Source: Azohydromonas lata NBRC 102462
GTDB lineage: Bacteria > Pseudomonadota > Gammaproteobacteria > Burkholderiales > Burkholderiaceae_C
Assembly: GCA_945878385.1 (NCBI GenBank)
Contig: CAMCTE010000062.1
Coordinates: forward strand, 1 to 12,239
Direction of reading: 5' to 3'
Length of the DNA: 12,239 nucleotides
Part shown: piece by piece, positions 1-6,363 of the stretch
How positions within the stretch are numbered: position 1 is the first letter of the stretch
Layout of the letters: each line of letters starts with the position of its first letter
Notes under the pieces: generated by a model
The model's database searches: none
The model's input: the letters and a program-made list of their open reading frames with translations, nothing else
What the model was told of the DNA's origin: nothing
Program-made: the position numbers and the translations under genes

Positions 1-1614
1 GTGTTGTTGGAGGTGTTCAACAACCTGTTCATGAACATCGCCGAGCAGATGGGCTTGCAACTGCAGAACACCGCCTACTCGGTCAACATCAAGGAGCGGC
101 TGGATTTCTCTTGTGCGCTGTTCGATGCGCACGGCCACTTGATTGCCAATGCGCCGCACATGCCGGTGCACCTGGGCTCCATGGGTGAAAGCATCCAAAC
201 CGTGATCCGCGAGAACGCAGGTCGAATGCGCCCGAGCGATGTATTCGTGCTCAACGACCCGTATCACGGCGGCACCCACCTGCCGGATGTCACCGTGATC
301 ACGCCGGTGTTTCTGAATGCGGAGATTGACGGTGCTCGGCCCGGTGGCTCATCAGCTGAGCCTGCACAGCCGGTCTTCTATGTGGGCTCGCGCGGCCACC
401 ACGCCGACATCGGCGGCCTCACACCCGGCTCCATGCCGCCGTTTTCCACGCGCATTGAAGAAGAGGGCGTGCAGATCCGCAACTTCCTGCTGGTGGAAGG
501 TGGCCGCTTGCGAGAGGCCGAAATATTCGCCTTGCTGCAAAGCGGCGAGTACCCCAGCCGCAACCCGGCGCAGAACCTGGCCGACCTCAAGGCACAGATT
601 GCCGCCAACGAAAAGGGCGTGCAGGAACTGCGCCGCATGGTCGAGCAGTTTGGCCTGGAGGTGGTGCAGGCCTACATGCGGCATGTGCAGGACAACGCCG
701 AAGAATCGGTGCGGCGCGTCATCACGCAGCTCAAGGACGGGGCCTACACCCTGCCACTGGACAACGGCGCGCAGATCCAGGTGGCGGTGCGCGTCAACGC
801 CGCACACCGCAGCGCCGAGATCGATTTCACGGGCACCAGCGCGCAGCTGAGCAACAACTTCAATGCTCCGCGCGCGGTGTGCATGGCCGCGGTGCTCTAT
901 GTGTTCCGCACCCTGGTGGACGACGACATCCCGCTCAACGCGGGTTGCCTGAAGCCGCTGAAGGTGATCATTCCTGAAGGCTCGATGCTCAACCCCCTGC
1001 CGCCGGCCTCGGTGGTGGCGGGCAATGTGGAAACGTCGAGTTGCATCACCAATGCGCTGTTTGGTGCCTTGGGCGTGATGGCGGCCAGCCAGCCCACGAT
1101 GAACAACTTCACCTTCGGAAATGCCCGCTATCAGTACTACGAGACCATCTCGGGCGGCAGCGGTGCCGGCGGGGTGTTTGACGAACAGGGCGCGCTCACC
1201 GGAGGGTTCGACGGCACAAGCGTGGTGCAGACCCACATGACCAATTCACGCCTCACCGACCCCGAGGTGCTGGAGTTCCGCTTCCCGGTGCGCTTGGAAG
1301 GCTATGAGATCCGCAAGGGCTCAGGCGGGGCAGGGCAGTGGCGGGGCGGCGACGGTGGCTTGCGCCGCGTGCGATTCCTTCAGGCCATGACGGCTGGCAT
1401 CCTGAGCAATGGCCGTGTGCACCCGGCCTTTGGTTTGGCTGGTGGCCAGGCGGGCCAGCCCGGCATCAACCGCGTGCGGCGCGCAGACGGCACCGTGCAG
1501 GACCTGCCCCACATCGCGCAGGTGGAGATGGCCGCGGGTGATGTCTTCGAAGTGCACACGCCGGGCGGCGGGGGTTATGGGGCGCTGGCGTGCTTGCCGC
1601 CGTTGAGCCGCTGA
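1..1614 (+). CDS. 5-oxoprolinase / hydantoinase B family protein, 3' part (cut by window start)
   Basis: This is the C-terminal (HyuB/oxoprolinase-B) half of an ATP-dependent 5-oxoprolinase or hydantoinase, which opens the 5-oxoproline or hydantoin ring in the cytoplasm. Family signatures are NIKERLDFSCALFDAHG (residues 29-45 of the visible part), HMPVHLGSMGESI (53-65), NDPYHGGTHLPDVTVITPVF (85-104), GSRGHHADIGGLTPGSMPP (129-147) and a terminal HTPGGGGYG. The frame is already open at base 1 and the first visible residues read as mid-protein. I therefore take it as truncated by the window, probably from a fused protein of about 1,200 residues like bacterial OplAH; a stand-alone HyuB with its start just upstream is the alternative. 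Residues about 108-123 (GARPGGSSAEPAQ) look like a small insertion before the GSRGHH motif. Its last 40 bases overlap the secretin gene on the other strand. Confidence 0.9.
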   Translation: MLLEVFNNLFMNIAEQMGLQLQNTAYSVNIKERLDFSCALFDAHGHLIANAPHMPVHLGSMGESIQTVIRENAGRMRPSDVFVLNDPYHGGTHLPDVTVITPVFLNAEIDGARPGGSSAEPAQPVFYVGSRGHHADIGGLTPGSMPPFSTRIEEEGVQIRNFLLVEGGRLREAEIFALLQSGEYPSRNPAQNLADLKAQIAANEKGVQELRRMVEQFGLEVVQAYMRHVQDNAEESVRRVITQLKDGAYTLPLDNGAQIQVAVRVNAAHRSAEIDFTGTSAQLSNNFNAPRAVCMAAVLYVFRTLVDDDIPLNAGCLKPLKVIIPEGSMLNPLPPASVVAGNVETSSCITNALFGALGVMAASQPTMNNFTFGNARYQYYETISGGSGAGGVFDEQGALTGGFDGTSVVQTHMTNSRLTDPEVLEFRFPVRLEGYEIRKGSGGAGQWRGGDGGLRRVRFLQAMTAGILSNGRVHPAFGLAGGQAGQPGINRVRRADGTVQDLPHIAQVEMAAGDVFEVHTPGGGGYGALACLPPLSR

Positions 1615-3149
1615 ACCTGCAGCAGCACTACGATTTCCGATTGCGAATCCAGTTTGGCGGTGGACCCCAAGCCCAGGAAGCCACCCTGCTTGATCTGGCT
1701 CTGATTGAATTCGCTCAAGCCCCCCAGCAGAATCACTTCACCGTGCCGCGCCACGACATCCGAGCGGAAGGCGCGGCGCAACTTGGTGGGCGTGGAAGCC
1801 AGGCCCGTGTCGGTCTTCACGAAGGAAGACAGTTCCTGCCATATCAGCAGGCGGATCGATTCCTGCAGGATGCGGGGGCTGATATTGAGCAGCACGCCTG
1901 CGCTTTGGTAGGTGACGCTTTGCTGCGAAGTGCCGCTGTAGGTGACGATGGAGCCCAGCGTGGGCGTGTCGGTACCGATGGTGACCGAGGCCACGCTGCC
2001 GTCGGAGGCGCGCAGCACGGGGCTGGAGATGAGCCGCACACGGCTGTCGCTGGTGAGGCGGCCGATGGACAGCGCCATGTCGCGCCCGCCCAGCCGCAAC
2101 ACACTCAGGTCGCCCGCTGCCGTGCCCATATTGCCGCTCAGGCGGCCTTCGAGCAGGCTGAAGATGAGCTGCACCGCGGTGTCCTTGCTTTGGGCGTCGC
2201 GCACCTCCATCACATAGGCCTGAAGCAGCACTTCCGGCACCGGAATGTCCACCTGTTCCAGGAAGTTCTTCAGGTGCTGCACATCGTTGGGGTGCCCGCG
2301 CACCACCAGAAAGTTCGGCGCGACGGTGGCTTGGGTGGGGTCTTGAAATGGCGAGGTGTTGAAGCCGCTGGACATCGACTGCGGCACCAGGGCGCTCACG
2401 GTGGCCCCATAGCCGGTGGCCTGGCCGGTGAGCACAGCGCCGCCGATGTCCAGGCTGGTTCCCCCCATCGATGGGGGTTGCCCTTCCATTGCCAAGCGCG
2501 AGGCCGTGCCGTAGGGGTCAATGGTGGCGAACTCAGTGGTCTGCGGCAGCGGTGAGGCCGAGTAGTTGAAGGTCAACCGAGGAAAAAGGGAAAAGTAGCC
2601 TGCCATCGCGGCGACTGTGCGGTGTTTGGGGGTGTAAACCCACAGCTCCTGGTCGATGGCGTTGCCACCCAACGCGGTTTCCGGGTGGATCACCAGCACA
2701 CCAGACACCTCAGTGATGGTCAGCCCCAAGTTGCTCAACACTTGGCGCACCAGGGGAAGGGGATCAGCACCGCGGAAGTGGCTGAGGTCGGCCGTGATCA
2801 CCACCGGGTGCACCGACGCCGAGGGCATCAGCACATAGGCCTGACGGCCCGATTCGCCCAATGTGGTTCTCAGAAACTCGGCCAGCGTGACCTGCCCCGG
2901 CGCGGCTGCCACAGGCGCGGCACTCAGGGCCCGGCCGCCATTGATCGGCAGGATGGCTCGCGGCAGGATGGGCGCCGGAAGTTGCCGCACCAGTTTCCAC
3001 GGCGAAGGCGTGGCGGGTACTTGCGGCGGCGGTGTGTTGGGCTGGCCGTGCACCGGTGCGATGGGCAGCCCAGCGCCAGCCACCACCAAAACGATGAACG
3101 CCAAACCCCGGCGTGCCGCGGTGATGCCGGCAGCACGGCCGTGCCTCAC
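1575..3149 (-). CDS. Orphan secretin (type II secretion / type IV pilus GspD-PilQ-MshL superfamily)
   Basis: The 524-residue protein should form an outer-membrane multimeric channel. I chose the GTG at 3149 because it overlaps the upstream lyase stop as GTGA and opens onto a good signal peptide: an arginine-containing n-region, hydrophobic residues 16-32 and probable cleavage after PVHG (about residue 35). A proline-rich linker follows (37-50). Next are an STN/N0-like domain (about 87-156), a Gly/Ser/Thr-rich variable region (about 195-275), a short secretin N-domain (277-317) and the C-terminal secretin domain (about 366-513). That domain contains VRLISSPVLRASDGSVASV, SAGVLLNISPRI, GEVILLGGLSEF and a final SQSEIVVLLQV. 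Longer upstream extensions of the frame read through the lyase gene and are shadow. No other secretion or pilus gene is in the window, so the system it serves is unknown. The class (MshL, GspD or phage-type) cannot be settled by eye. Confidence 0.85.
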   Translation of the reverse strand: MRHGRAAGITAARRGLAFIVLVVAGAGLPIAPVHGQPNTPPPQVPATPSPWKLVRQLPAPILPRAILPINGGRALSAAPVAAAPGQVTLAEFLRTTLGESGRQAYVLMPSASVHPVVITADLSHFRGADPLPLVRQVLSNLGLTITEVSGVLVIHPETALGGNAIDQELWVYTPKHRTVAAMAGYFSLFPRLTFNYSASPLPQTTEFATIDPYGTASRLAMEGQPPSMGGTSLDIGGAVLTGQATGYGATVSALVPQSMSSGFNTSPFQDPTQATVAPNFLVVRGHPNDVQHLKNFLEQVDIPVPEVLLQAYVMEVRDAQSKDTAVQLIFSLLEGRLSGNMGTAAGDLSVLRLGGRDMALSIGRLTSDSRVRLISSPVLRASDGSVASVTIGTDTPTLGSIVTYSGTSQQSVTYQSAGVLLNISPRILQESIRLLIWQELSSFVKTDTGLASTPTKLRRAFRSDVVARHGEVILLGGLSEFNQSQIKQGGFLGLGSTAKLDSQSEIVVLLQVQRLNGGKHASAP

Positions 3150-4051
3150 GGTGCGTTGACAAAGGCTGCCAGGTCGGCCGCGGTGTAGGCGCGCCCGGGG
3201 TCCAGCACCAGGGCGGCGCGGCGGAACAGGACATCGCGTTGCGGCAGGCGCAGGTCCCAGGCATTCATGTTGGTCCAGTGGTAGATGCCGTGCTTCGCAT
3301 AGGGCTGTGCGGTCGGCTGGTTGTAACCCACCGGCCCCTTGTAGTTCACCACCAGGTTGCCGTTGATCCAGGTTTGGATGAAGGGGGCTGCGGCCGGGTC
3401 GGTAGAGACGAGCGCCTGGGTGACCACCGTGATCCATTGATTGGGCACCCAACTGTTGGTGGACCAAAGGACCTGGGTGCGCACGGTGGCGGGCGTGGGG
3501 TTGGGTGCGGTGCTGCTGCGCATGACCAGGCGCATCTGTCCGTCGCGCGAGAGCAGGGCGTAGATGGGCTGCAGGCCGCTGGTGTCGCCCGCGTGCCACT
3601 GCGTGAGTTGCTGTTCGTCGTTGGTGGACCGCCAATCCGGCAGGTACACGCTGTAGGCATGCCAAAACACACGCCCACGCGGCAGGCCGCTGGTGCTGGG
3701 GTTGAATGCGGTTTCGCAACGGTAGGAGCCGGCTGTCAAGGGGTCGGTGGGCATCACCGTGAAGCGCATGGCCCAGCGGCGGCCGTCCACCGGGTCGGGC
3801 ACGCGGCCAAAGCGCAGCGTGCCGCCCTGGGGCAAGGGCGTGCCGTTGATGCCGGCCTCGGGCACCCGCTGTGAAGGCATGATCAGGCCATAGCACTGCA
3901 CATTGCCAAAGGGTTGCAGCGAAAGGCTGATGCCGGGGACAAACTGCGCCAGCACATCCTTGGCAAGCACCGGTGCGGCGCGGGCGCCCGGCCCGGCCGT
4001 GGTCATCAGGGTCGTCAGCAGGGCCGCCATCAGTCTTGTGATGAACTTCAT
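3146..4051 (-). CDS. Exported polysaccharide lyase-like protein (heparin lyase I / PF14099 type)
   Basis: This 301-residue protein has a clear Sec signal peptide (KFITR n-region, hydrophobic 7-19, cleavage after GARA at about residue 25). Its body resembles the beta-jelly-roll PF14099 lyases, which cleave uronate-containing polysaccharides by beta-elimination. The resemblance lies in YSVYLPDW (133-140), LTQWHAGD (149-156), FIQTWINGNLVVNYKGPVGY (224-243) and YAKHGIYHWTN (251-261). The ATG at 4051 is supported by GGAGA on the minus strand (4058-4062) 6 bases upstream and by the signal peptide; earlier in-frame starts would extend into the asd leader region. Two cysteines (C53, C112) could form a disulfide. 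It is translationally coupled to the downstream secretin, which suggests a shared envelope or secretion role. Substrate is not predictable, and a non-catalytic glycan-binding role is possible because I cannot assign active-site residues with certainty. Confidence 0.75.
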   Translation of the reverse strand: MKFITRLMAALLTTLMTTAGPGARAAPVLAKDVLAQFVPGISLSLQPFGNVQCYGLIMPSQRVPEAGINGTPLPQGGTLRFGRVPDPVDGRRWAMRFTVMPTDPLTAGSYRCETAFNPSTSGLPRGRVFWHAYSVYLPDWRSTNDEQQLTQWHAGDTSGLQPIYALLSRDGQMRLVMRSSTAPNPTPATVRTQVLWSTNSWVPNQWITVVTQALVSTDPAAAPFIQTWINGNLVVNYKGPVGYNQPTAQPYAKHGIYHWTNMNAWDLRLPQRDVLFRRAALVLDPGRAYTAADLAAFVNAP

Positions 4052-4107
4052 GGCCGTTCTCCGTTGGTGGTGCAGGAACGGATGGTGTGGCAGCAAAGGA
4101 TGGATGG

Positions 4108-4132
4108 CCTTGCGCGTGCTCACCGTGCAAGG
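4108..4132. repeat. 25-bp imperfect palindrome in the lyase/asd intergenic region
   Basis: CCTTGCGCG at 4108-4116 and CGTGCAAGG at 4124-4132 form a 9-bp inverted repeat with one G-T wobble and a 7-base centre. It lies between the lyase start (4051) and the asd leader promoter (about 4185). It could be a dimeric regulator operator acting on either divergent unit, or a hairpin in the lyase mRNA leader. No T-tract follows on either strand, so it does not look like an intrinsic terminator. Confidence 0.4.
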
Positions 4133-4184
4133 CGCCGGCCGGGCGGTTGTCAGGCTTCGGGGTGACGGGCCCGGTGTAGACCTG

Positions 4185-4212
4185 TTGATGATCAGGGTTT
4201 TCCCGTTACACT
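4185..4212 (+). promoter_or_regulatory. Candidate sigma-70 promoter for the asd leader and operon
   Basis: TTGATG at 4185-4190 and TACACT at 4207-4212 (four of six matches each to TTGACA and TATAAT) are separated by 16 bases. The predicted transcript start, about 7 bases after the -10, falls at about 4219, next to the ATG at 4220 of the leader frame. The leader could therefore be read from a leaderless mRNA. This is a visual match only. Confidence 0.45.
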
Positions 4213-4219
4213 CCCATTG

Positions 4220-4342
4220 ATGAGCCTGTCGCACCGCCACTTGCAAACTGCACGCGCCCTGTCGCCGGCTGTGAGCACTGCTGCCCTGTTCTGCGCGGCT
4301 TCCACCACGACCACGATCAAGACCAAGATCACCACGGGCTGA
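4220..4342 (+). CDS. Thr/Ile-rich leader peptide upstream of asd (attenuator-type)
   Basis: An open frame of 40 codons begins at the ATG at 4220 and ends with TGA at 4340-4342. An in-frame GTG at 4271 would give a 23-residue version, close in size to enterobacterial ThrL. Its C-terminus reads ASTTTTIKTKITTG: seven Thr, two Ile and two Lys codons in the last twelve sense codons (4304-4339), including four consecutive Thr codons (ACC ACG ACC ACG). This mirrors ThrL, whose Thr/Ile codon run controls the thrABC operon by ribosome stalling. The next gene, asd, makes the shared precursor of Thr, Ile, Met and Lys. The product is presumably a short-lived regulatory peptide with no other role. No Shine-Dalgarno sequence is visible for either start. 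That the frame is translated is inferred from codon content and position. Confidence 0.65.
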   Translation: MSLSHRHLQTARALSPAVSTAALFCAASTTTTIKTKITTG

Positions 4343-4343
4343 T

Positions 4344-4389
4344 CTGCCCCGGTTCGTCGTGCGCCCCACCGGCCAGACGAGCCGGGCAG
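4344..4389 (+). promoter_or_regulatory. Strong RNA hairpin directly after the leader peptide stop codon (attenuator candidate)
   Basis: CTGCCC (4344-4349) pairs with GGGCAG (4384-4389), C4350 is bulged, GG (4351-4352) pairs with CC (4382-4383), T4353 makes a wobble with G4381, and TCGTC (4354-4358) pairs with GACGA (4376-4380). The stem is about 14 bp around a 17-base loop. It begins two bases after the leader TGA, so a ribosome on the Thr codons or the stop would mask its 5' arm. Competing pairings exist: GGGC (4336-4339) with GCCC (4346-4349), and CCGGT (4349-4353) with ACCGG (4368-4372). No U-run follows the stem, so a textbook Rho-independent terminator is unlikely. Confidence 0.55.
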
Positions 4390-4401
4390 GCAGCCAACAC
4401 A

Positions 4402-4426
4402 CCTTTGTGACTGTTGACTGAAAGGG
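4402..4426 (+). promoter_or_regulatory. Small hairpin covering the asd ribosome-binding site
   Basis: The likely Shine-Dalgarno sequence of asd is AAAGGG at 4421-4426, 8 bases before the ATG at 4435. CCTTT at 4402-4406 is exactly complementary to AAAGG at 4421-4425, leaving a 14-base loop containing the repeated GACTG. The 5-bp stem is weak alone, but it would hide the ribosome-binding site and could make the upstream leader act at the level of translation. Confidence 0.35.
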
Positions 4427-4434
4427 CGATTGAA

Positions 4435-5544
4435 ATGAGCAAGCGGGTAGGCCTCGTCGGATGGCGCGGCATGGTGGGCTCGGTTCTGATGGACCGCATG
4501 CAGGCCGAAAAGGACTTCGACCTCATCGAGCCGATCTTCTTCTCCACATCCAGCGCCGGCGGCAAGGCCCCGGCCATGGCCAAGCAGCACACCACGCTGC
4601 TTGACGCCAACGATGTGACGCAACTGGCCCAGTGCGACATCATCATCACCTGCCAGGGCGGTGACTACACCAAGGAAGTCTTTCCCAAGCTGCGCGCCAG
4701 CGGCTGGAGCGGTCACTGGATTGACGCGGCTTCGGCCCTGCGCATGGAAAAGGACGCGGTGATCATCCTGGATCCGGTCAACGATGGCCTGATTCGCCGC
4801 ACGCTGGCAGCCGGCGGCAAAAATTGGATCGGCGGCAACTGCACCAACTCCATCCTGCTGATGGGCCTTTCCGGCCTGTTCAATGCGGGTCTGGTGGAGT
4901 GGGTGAGTTCCATGACCTACCAGGCGGCCTCGGGCGGTGGGGCCAACCACATGCGCGAACTGCTCAAGGGCATGGGTGTGTGCCACGCGGCTGCGGGTGC
5001 TGATCTGAACAACCCCGCCACGGCCATTCTGGACATCGACCGCCGCGTGGCGCAGGCTATCCGTGAAGACGTGCCCACCGAGTTCTTCGGTGCGCCCCTG
5101 GCCGGTGGCCTGATTCCCTGGATCGATTCCCAACTCGACAACGGCCAGTCCAAGGAAGAGTGGAAGGGCCAGGCCGAGGTCAACAAGATCCTGGGCCATG
5201 AAAAGACGATTCCCGTGGATGGCCTGTGCGTGCGCATCGGCGCCATGCGTTGCCACAGTCTGGCGCTGACGCTCAAGCTGAAGAAGGACCTGCCCCTGGC
5301 CGAGATTGAGGCGCTGATCAAGGCGGGCAACCCTTGGGTGAAGTGGGTGCCCAACGACCGCGCCACCACCGTCAAGGAACTGACGCCGGCGTCCATCACC
5401 GGCGGCCTGCAGGTGGGGGTGGGCCGCGTGCGCAAGCTCAACATGGGCCCGGAATATGTGTCGGCCTTCGTGATCGGCGACCAGCTGCTGTGGGGTGCCG
5501 CCGAGCCGCTGCGCCGCATGCTGCGCATCCTGCTTGAGGCCTGA
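4435..5544 (+). CDS. asd: Aspartate-semialdehyde dehydrogenase
   Basis: This NADPH-dependent cytoplasmic enzyme reduces aspartyl phosphate to aspartate semialdehyde, the branch point to Lys/diaminopimelate, Thr, Met and Ile. The 369-residue protein matches the proteobacterial family length. It has the nucleotide-binding GLVGWRGMVGS (6-16), the catalytic cysteine C136 in GGNCTNSILLMGL and the substrate-binding R267 and catalytic-site H274 in CVRIGAMRCHS, close to the E. coli numbering. The ATG at 4435 fits the conserved N-terminus MSKRVGLVGW and has AAAGGG 8 bases upstream; a TTG start 21 bases earlier would add residues the family lacks. A Thr/Ile-rich leader frame and two hairpins lie upstream, so amino-acid-responsive attenuation is likely. 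truA begins 9 bases after its stop. Confidence 0.97.
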   Translation: MSKRVGLVGWRGMVGSVLMDRMQAEKDFDLIEPIFFSTSSAGGKAPAMAKQHTTLLDANDVTQLAQCDIIITCQGGDYTKEVFPKLRASGWSGHWIDAASALRMEKDAVIILDPVNDGLIRRTLAAGGKNWIGGNCTNSILLMGLSGLFNAGLVEWVSSMTYQAASGGGANHMRELLKGMGVCHAAAGADLNNPATAILDIDRRVAQAIREDVPTEFFGAPLAGGLIPWIDSQLDNGQSKEEWKGQAEVNKILGHEKTIPVDGLCVRIGAMRCHSLALTLKLKKDLPLAEIEALIKAGNPWVKWVPNDRATTVKELTPASITGGLQVGVGRVRKLNMGPEYVSAFVIGDQLLWGAAEPLRRMLRILLEA

Positions 5545-5553
5545 CACCGTTTC

Positions 5554-6336
5554 ATGAACCGCATCGCCCTGGGCGTGCGCTACCGCGGCACGGGCTACCT
5601 GGGTTGGCAGAGTCAGCCCGGTGGCCGCACCGTGCAGGACCAGTTGGAAAAGGCGCTCTCGCAATTCGCCGCCCAGCCCATCCGAACCCTGTGCGCCGGC
5701 CGCACCGACACGGGGGTGCATGGGCTGAACCAAGTGGTGCACTTCGACGCACCCGTGCAGCGCGATCCCTTTTCCTGGGTGCGGGGCACCAACCGCTATT
5801 TGCCCGACGACATGGCCGTGCAGTGGTGTGTGCCGGTGGACCCGCGCTTTCACGCGCGCAACAGCGCGGTAGGGCGGCGCTACCGCTACCGGCTGCTGCA
5901 GTCCCCGGTGCGGCCCTCGCTGGCTGCGGGCTTGTGCGGCTGGACCTTCGAGGAACTGGACGGCCACGCCATGCAACAGAGTGCGGCCCTTCTGATCGGC
6001 GAGCACGACTTCAGTTCCTTTCGGGCCGCTCAATGCCAGGCGGCTTCGCCGGTGAAGGTGATGCGCGAGTTGCGCATCTCGCGAAGCGGCGACTTCTGGC
6101 ACTTCGATTTCGAAGCCTCGGCTTTCCTGCACCACATGGTGCGCAACATCATGGGCTGCCTGCTGTTCGTGGGGCAGGGCCGCCGGCCCGCGGCCTGGAT
6201 GGGGGAAGTACTGGCCGCGCGGTCGCGCACGGTGGCAGCGCCCACCTTTTCGCCCGACGGGCTGTACTTTGTGGGCCCGGTGTATGGGGCGGAGTGGGGC
6301 CTGCCCCAGGTGGCCGTGGATGCTGAGCATGGCTGA
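5554..6336 (+). CDS. truA: tRNA pseudouridine(38-40) synthase TruA
   Basis: TruA isomerises uridines 38, 39 and 40 in the tRNA anticodon stem-loop to pseudouridine. The 260-residue protein is the usual length. It has the N-terminal VRYRGTGYLGWQSQPGGRTVQ (8-28), the catalytic aspartate D52 in CAGRTDTGVHG (47-57), FHARNSAVGRRYRYR and the C-terminal MVRNIMG and FSPDGLYF motifs. It follows asd with a 9-base gap and no strong ribosome-binding site of its own, so it is probably co-transcribed and partly coupled. Its last codons lie in a 20-bp duplication that also carries the start codon of the next gene. In many Burkholderiales a large fimV gene lies between asd and truA; here there is none. Confidence 0.97.
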   Translation: MNRIALGVRYRGTGYLGWQSQPGGRTVQDQLEKALSQFAAQPIRTLCAGRTDTGVHGLNQVVHFDAPVQRDPFSWVRGTNRYLPDDMAVQWCVPVDPRFHARNSAVGRRYRYRLLQSPVRPSLAAGLCGWTFEELDGHAMQQSAALLIGEHDFSSFRAAQCQAASPVKVMRELRISRSGDFWHFDFEASAFLHHMVRNIMGCLLFVGQGRRPAAWMGEVLAARSRTVAAPTFSPDGLYFVGPVYGAEWGLPQVAVDAEHG

Positions 6337-6363
6337 ACTTGGTTGAGCATGGCTGAAGTTCCT
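6324..6363 (+). repeat. Tandem 20-bp duplication across the truA stop and the next gene's start
   Basis: TGAGCATGGCTGAA occurs at 6324-6337 and again at 6344-6357, a period of exactly 20 bases; the remaining 6 bases of each unit have diverged (CTTGGT versus GTTCCT). The first copy holds the truA stop and a now useless ATG (6329) opening a five-codon frame (MAELG). The second holds the ATG (6349) used here for the DUF3348-like gene. The duplication appears to have turned an overlapping truA/next-gene junction into one with a 12-base gap. Confidence 0.7.

Noticed and set aside
352..1236. Minus-strand open frame opposite the oxoprolinase gene
   Set aside because: The plus-strand protein is a strong family match throughout; the antisense frame shows no domain.
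1590..2555. Plus-strand open frame opposite the secretin gene
   Set aside because: The secretin on the other strand has clear motifs throughout; this frame is a His/Gln/Arg-rich shadow.
3150..4130. N-terminal extension of the secretin frame to an upstream start at 4130
   Set aside because: The extra residues are low-complexity His/Pro/Arg sequence read out of frame through the lyase-like gene. The GTG at 3149 gives a signal peptide and a GTGA coupling.
4344..4400. Classical Rho-independent terminator after the leader
   Set aside because: The hairpin is strong but is followed by GCAGCCAACACACC, not a U-run. I keep it as an attenuator candidate of unknown mechanism.
4052..4402. Upstream extension of the lyase-like frame
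   Set aside because: The ATG at 4051 has a good ribosome-binding site and a signal peptide; the extension would bury the signal peptide and cross the asd promoter and leader.
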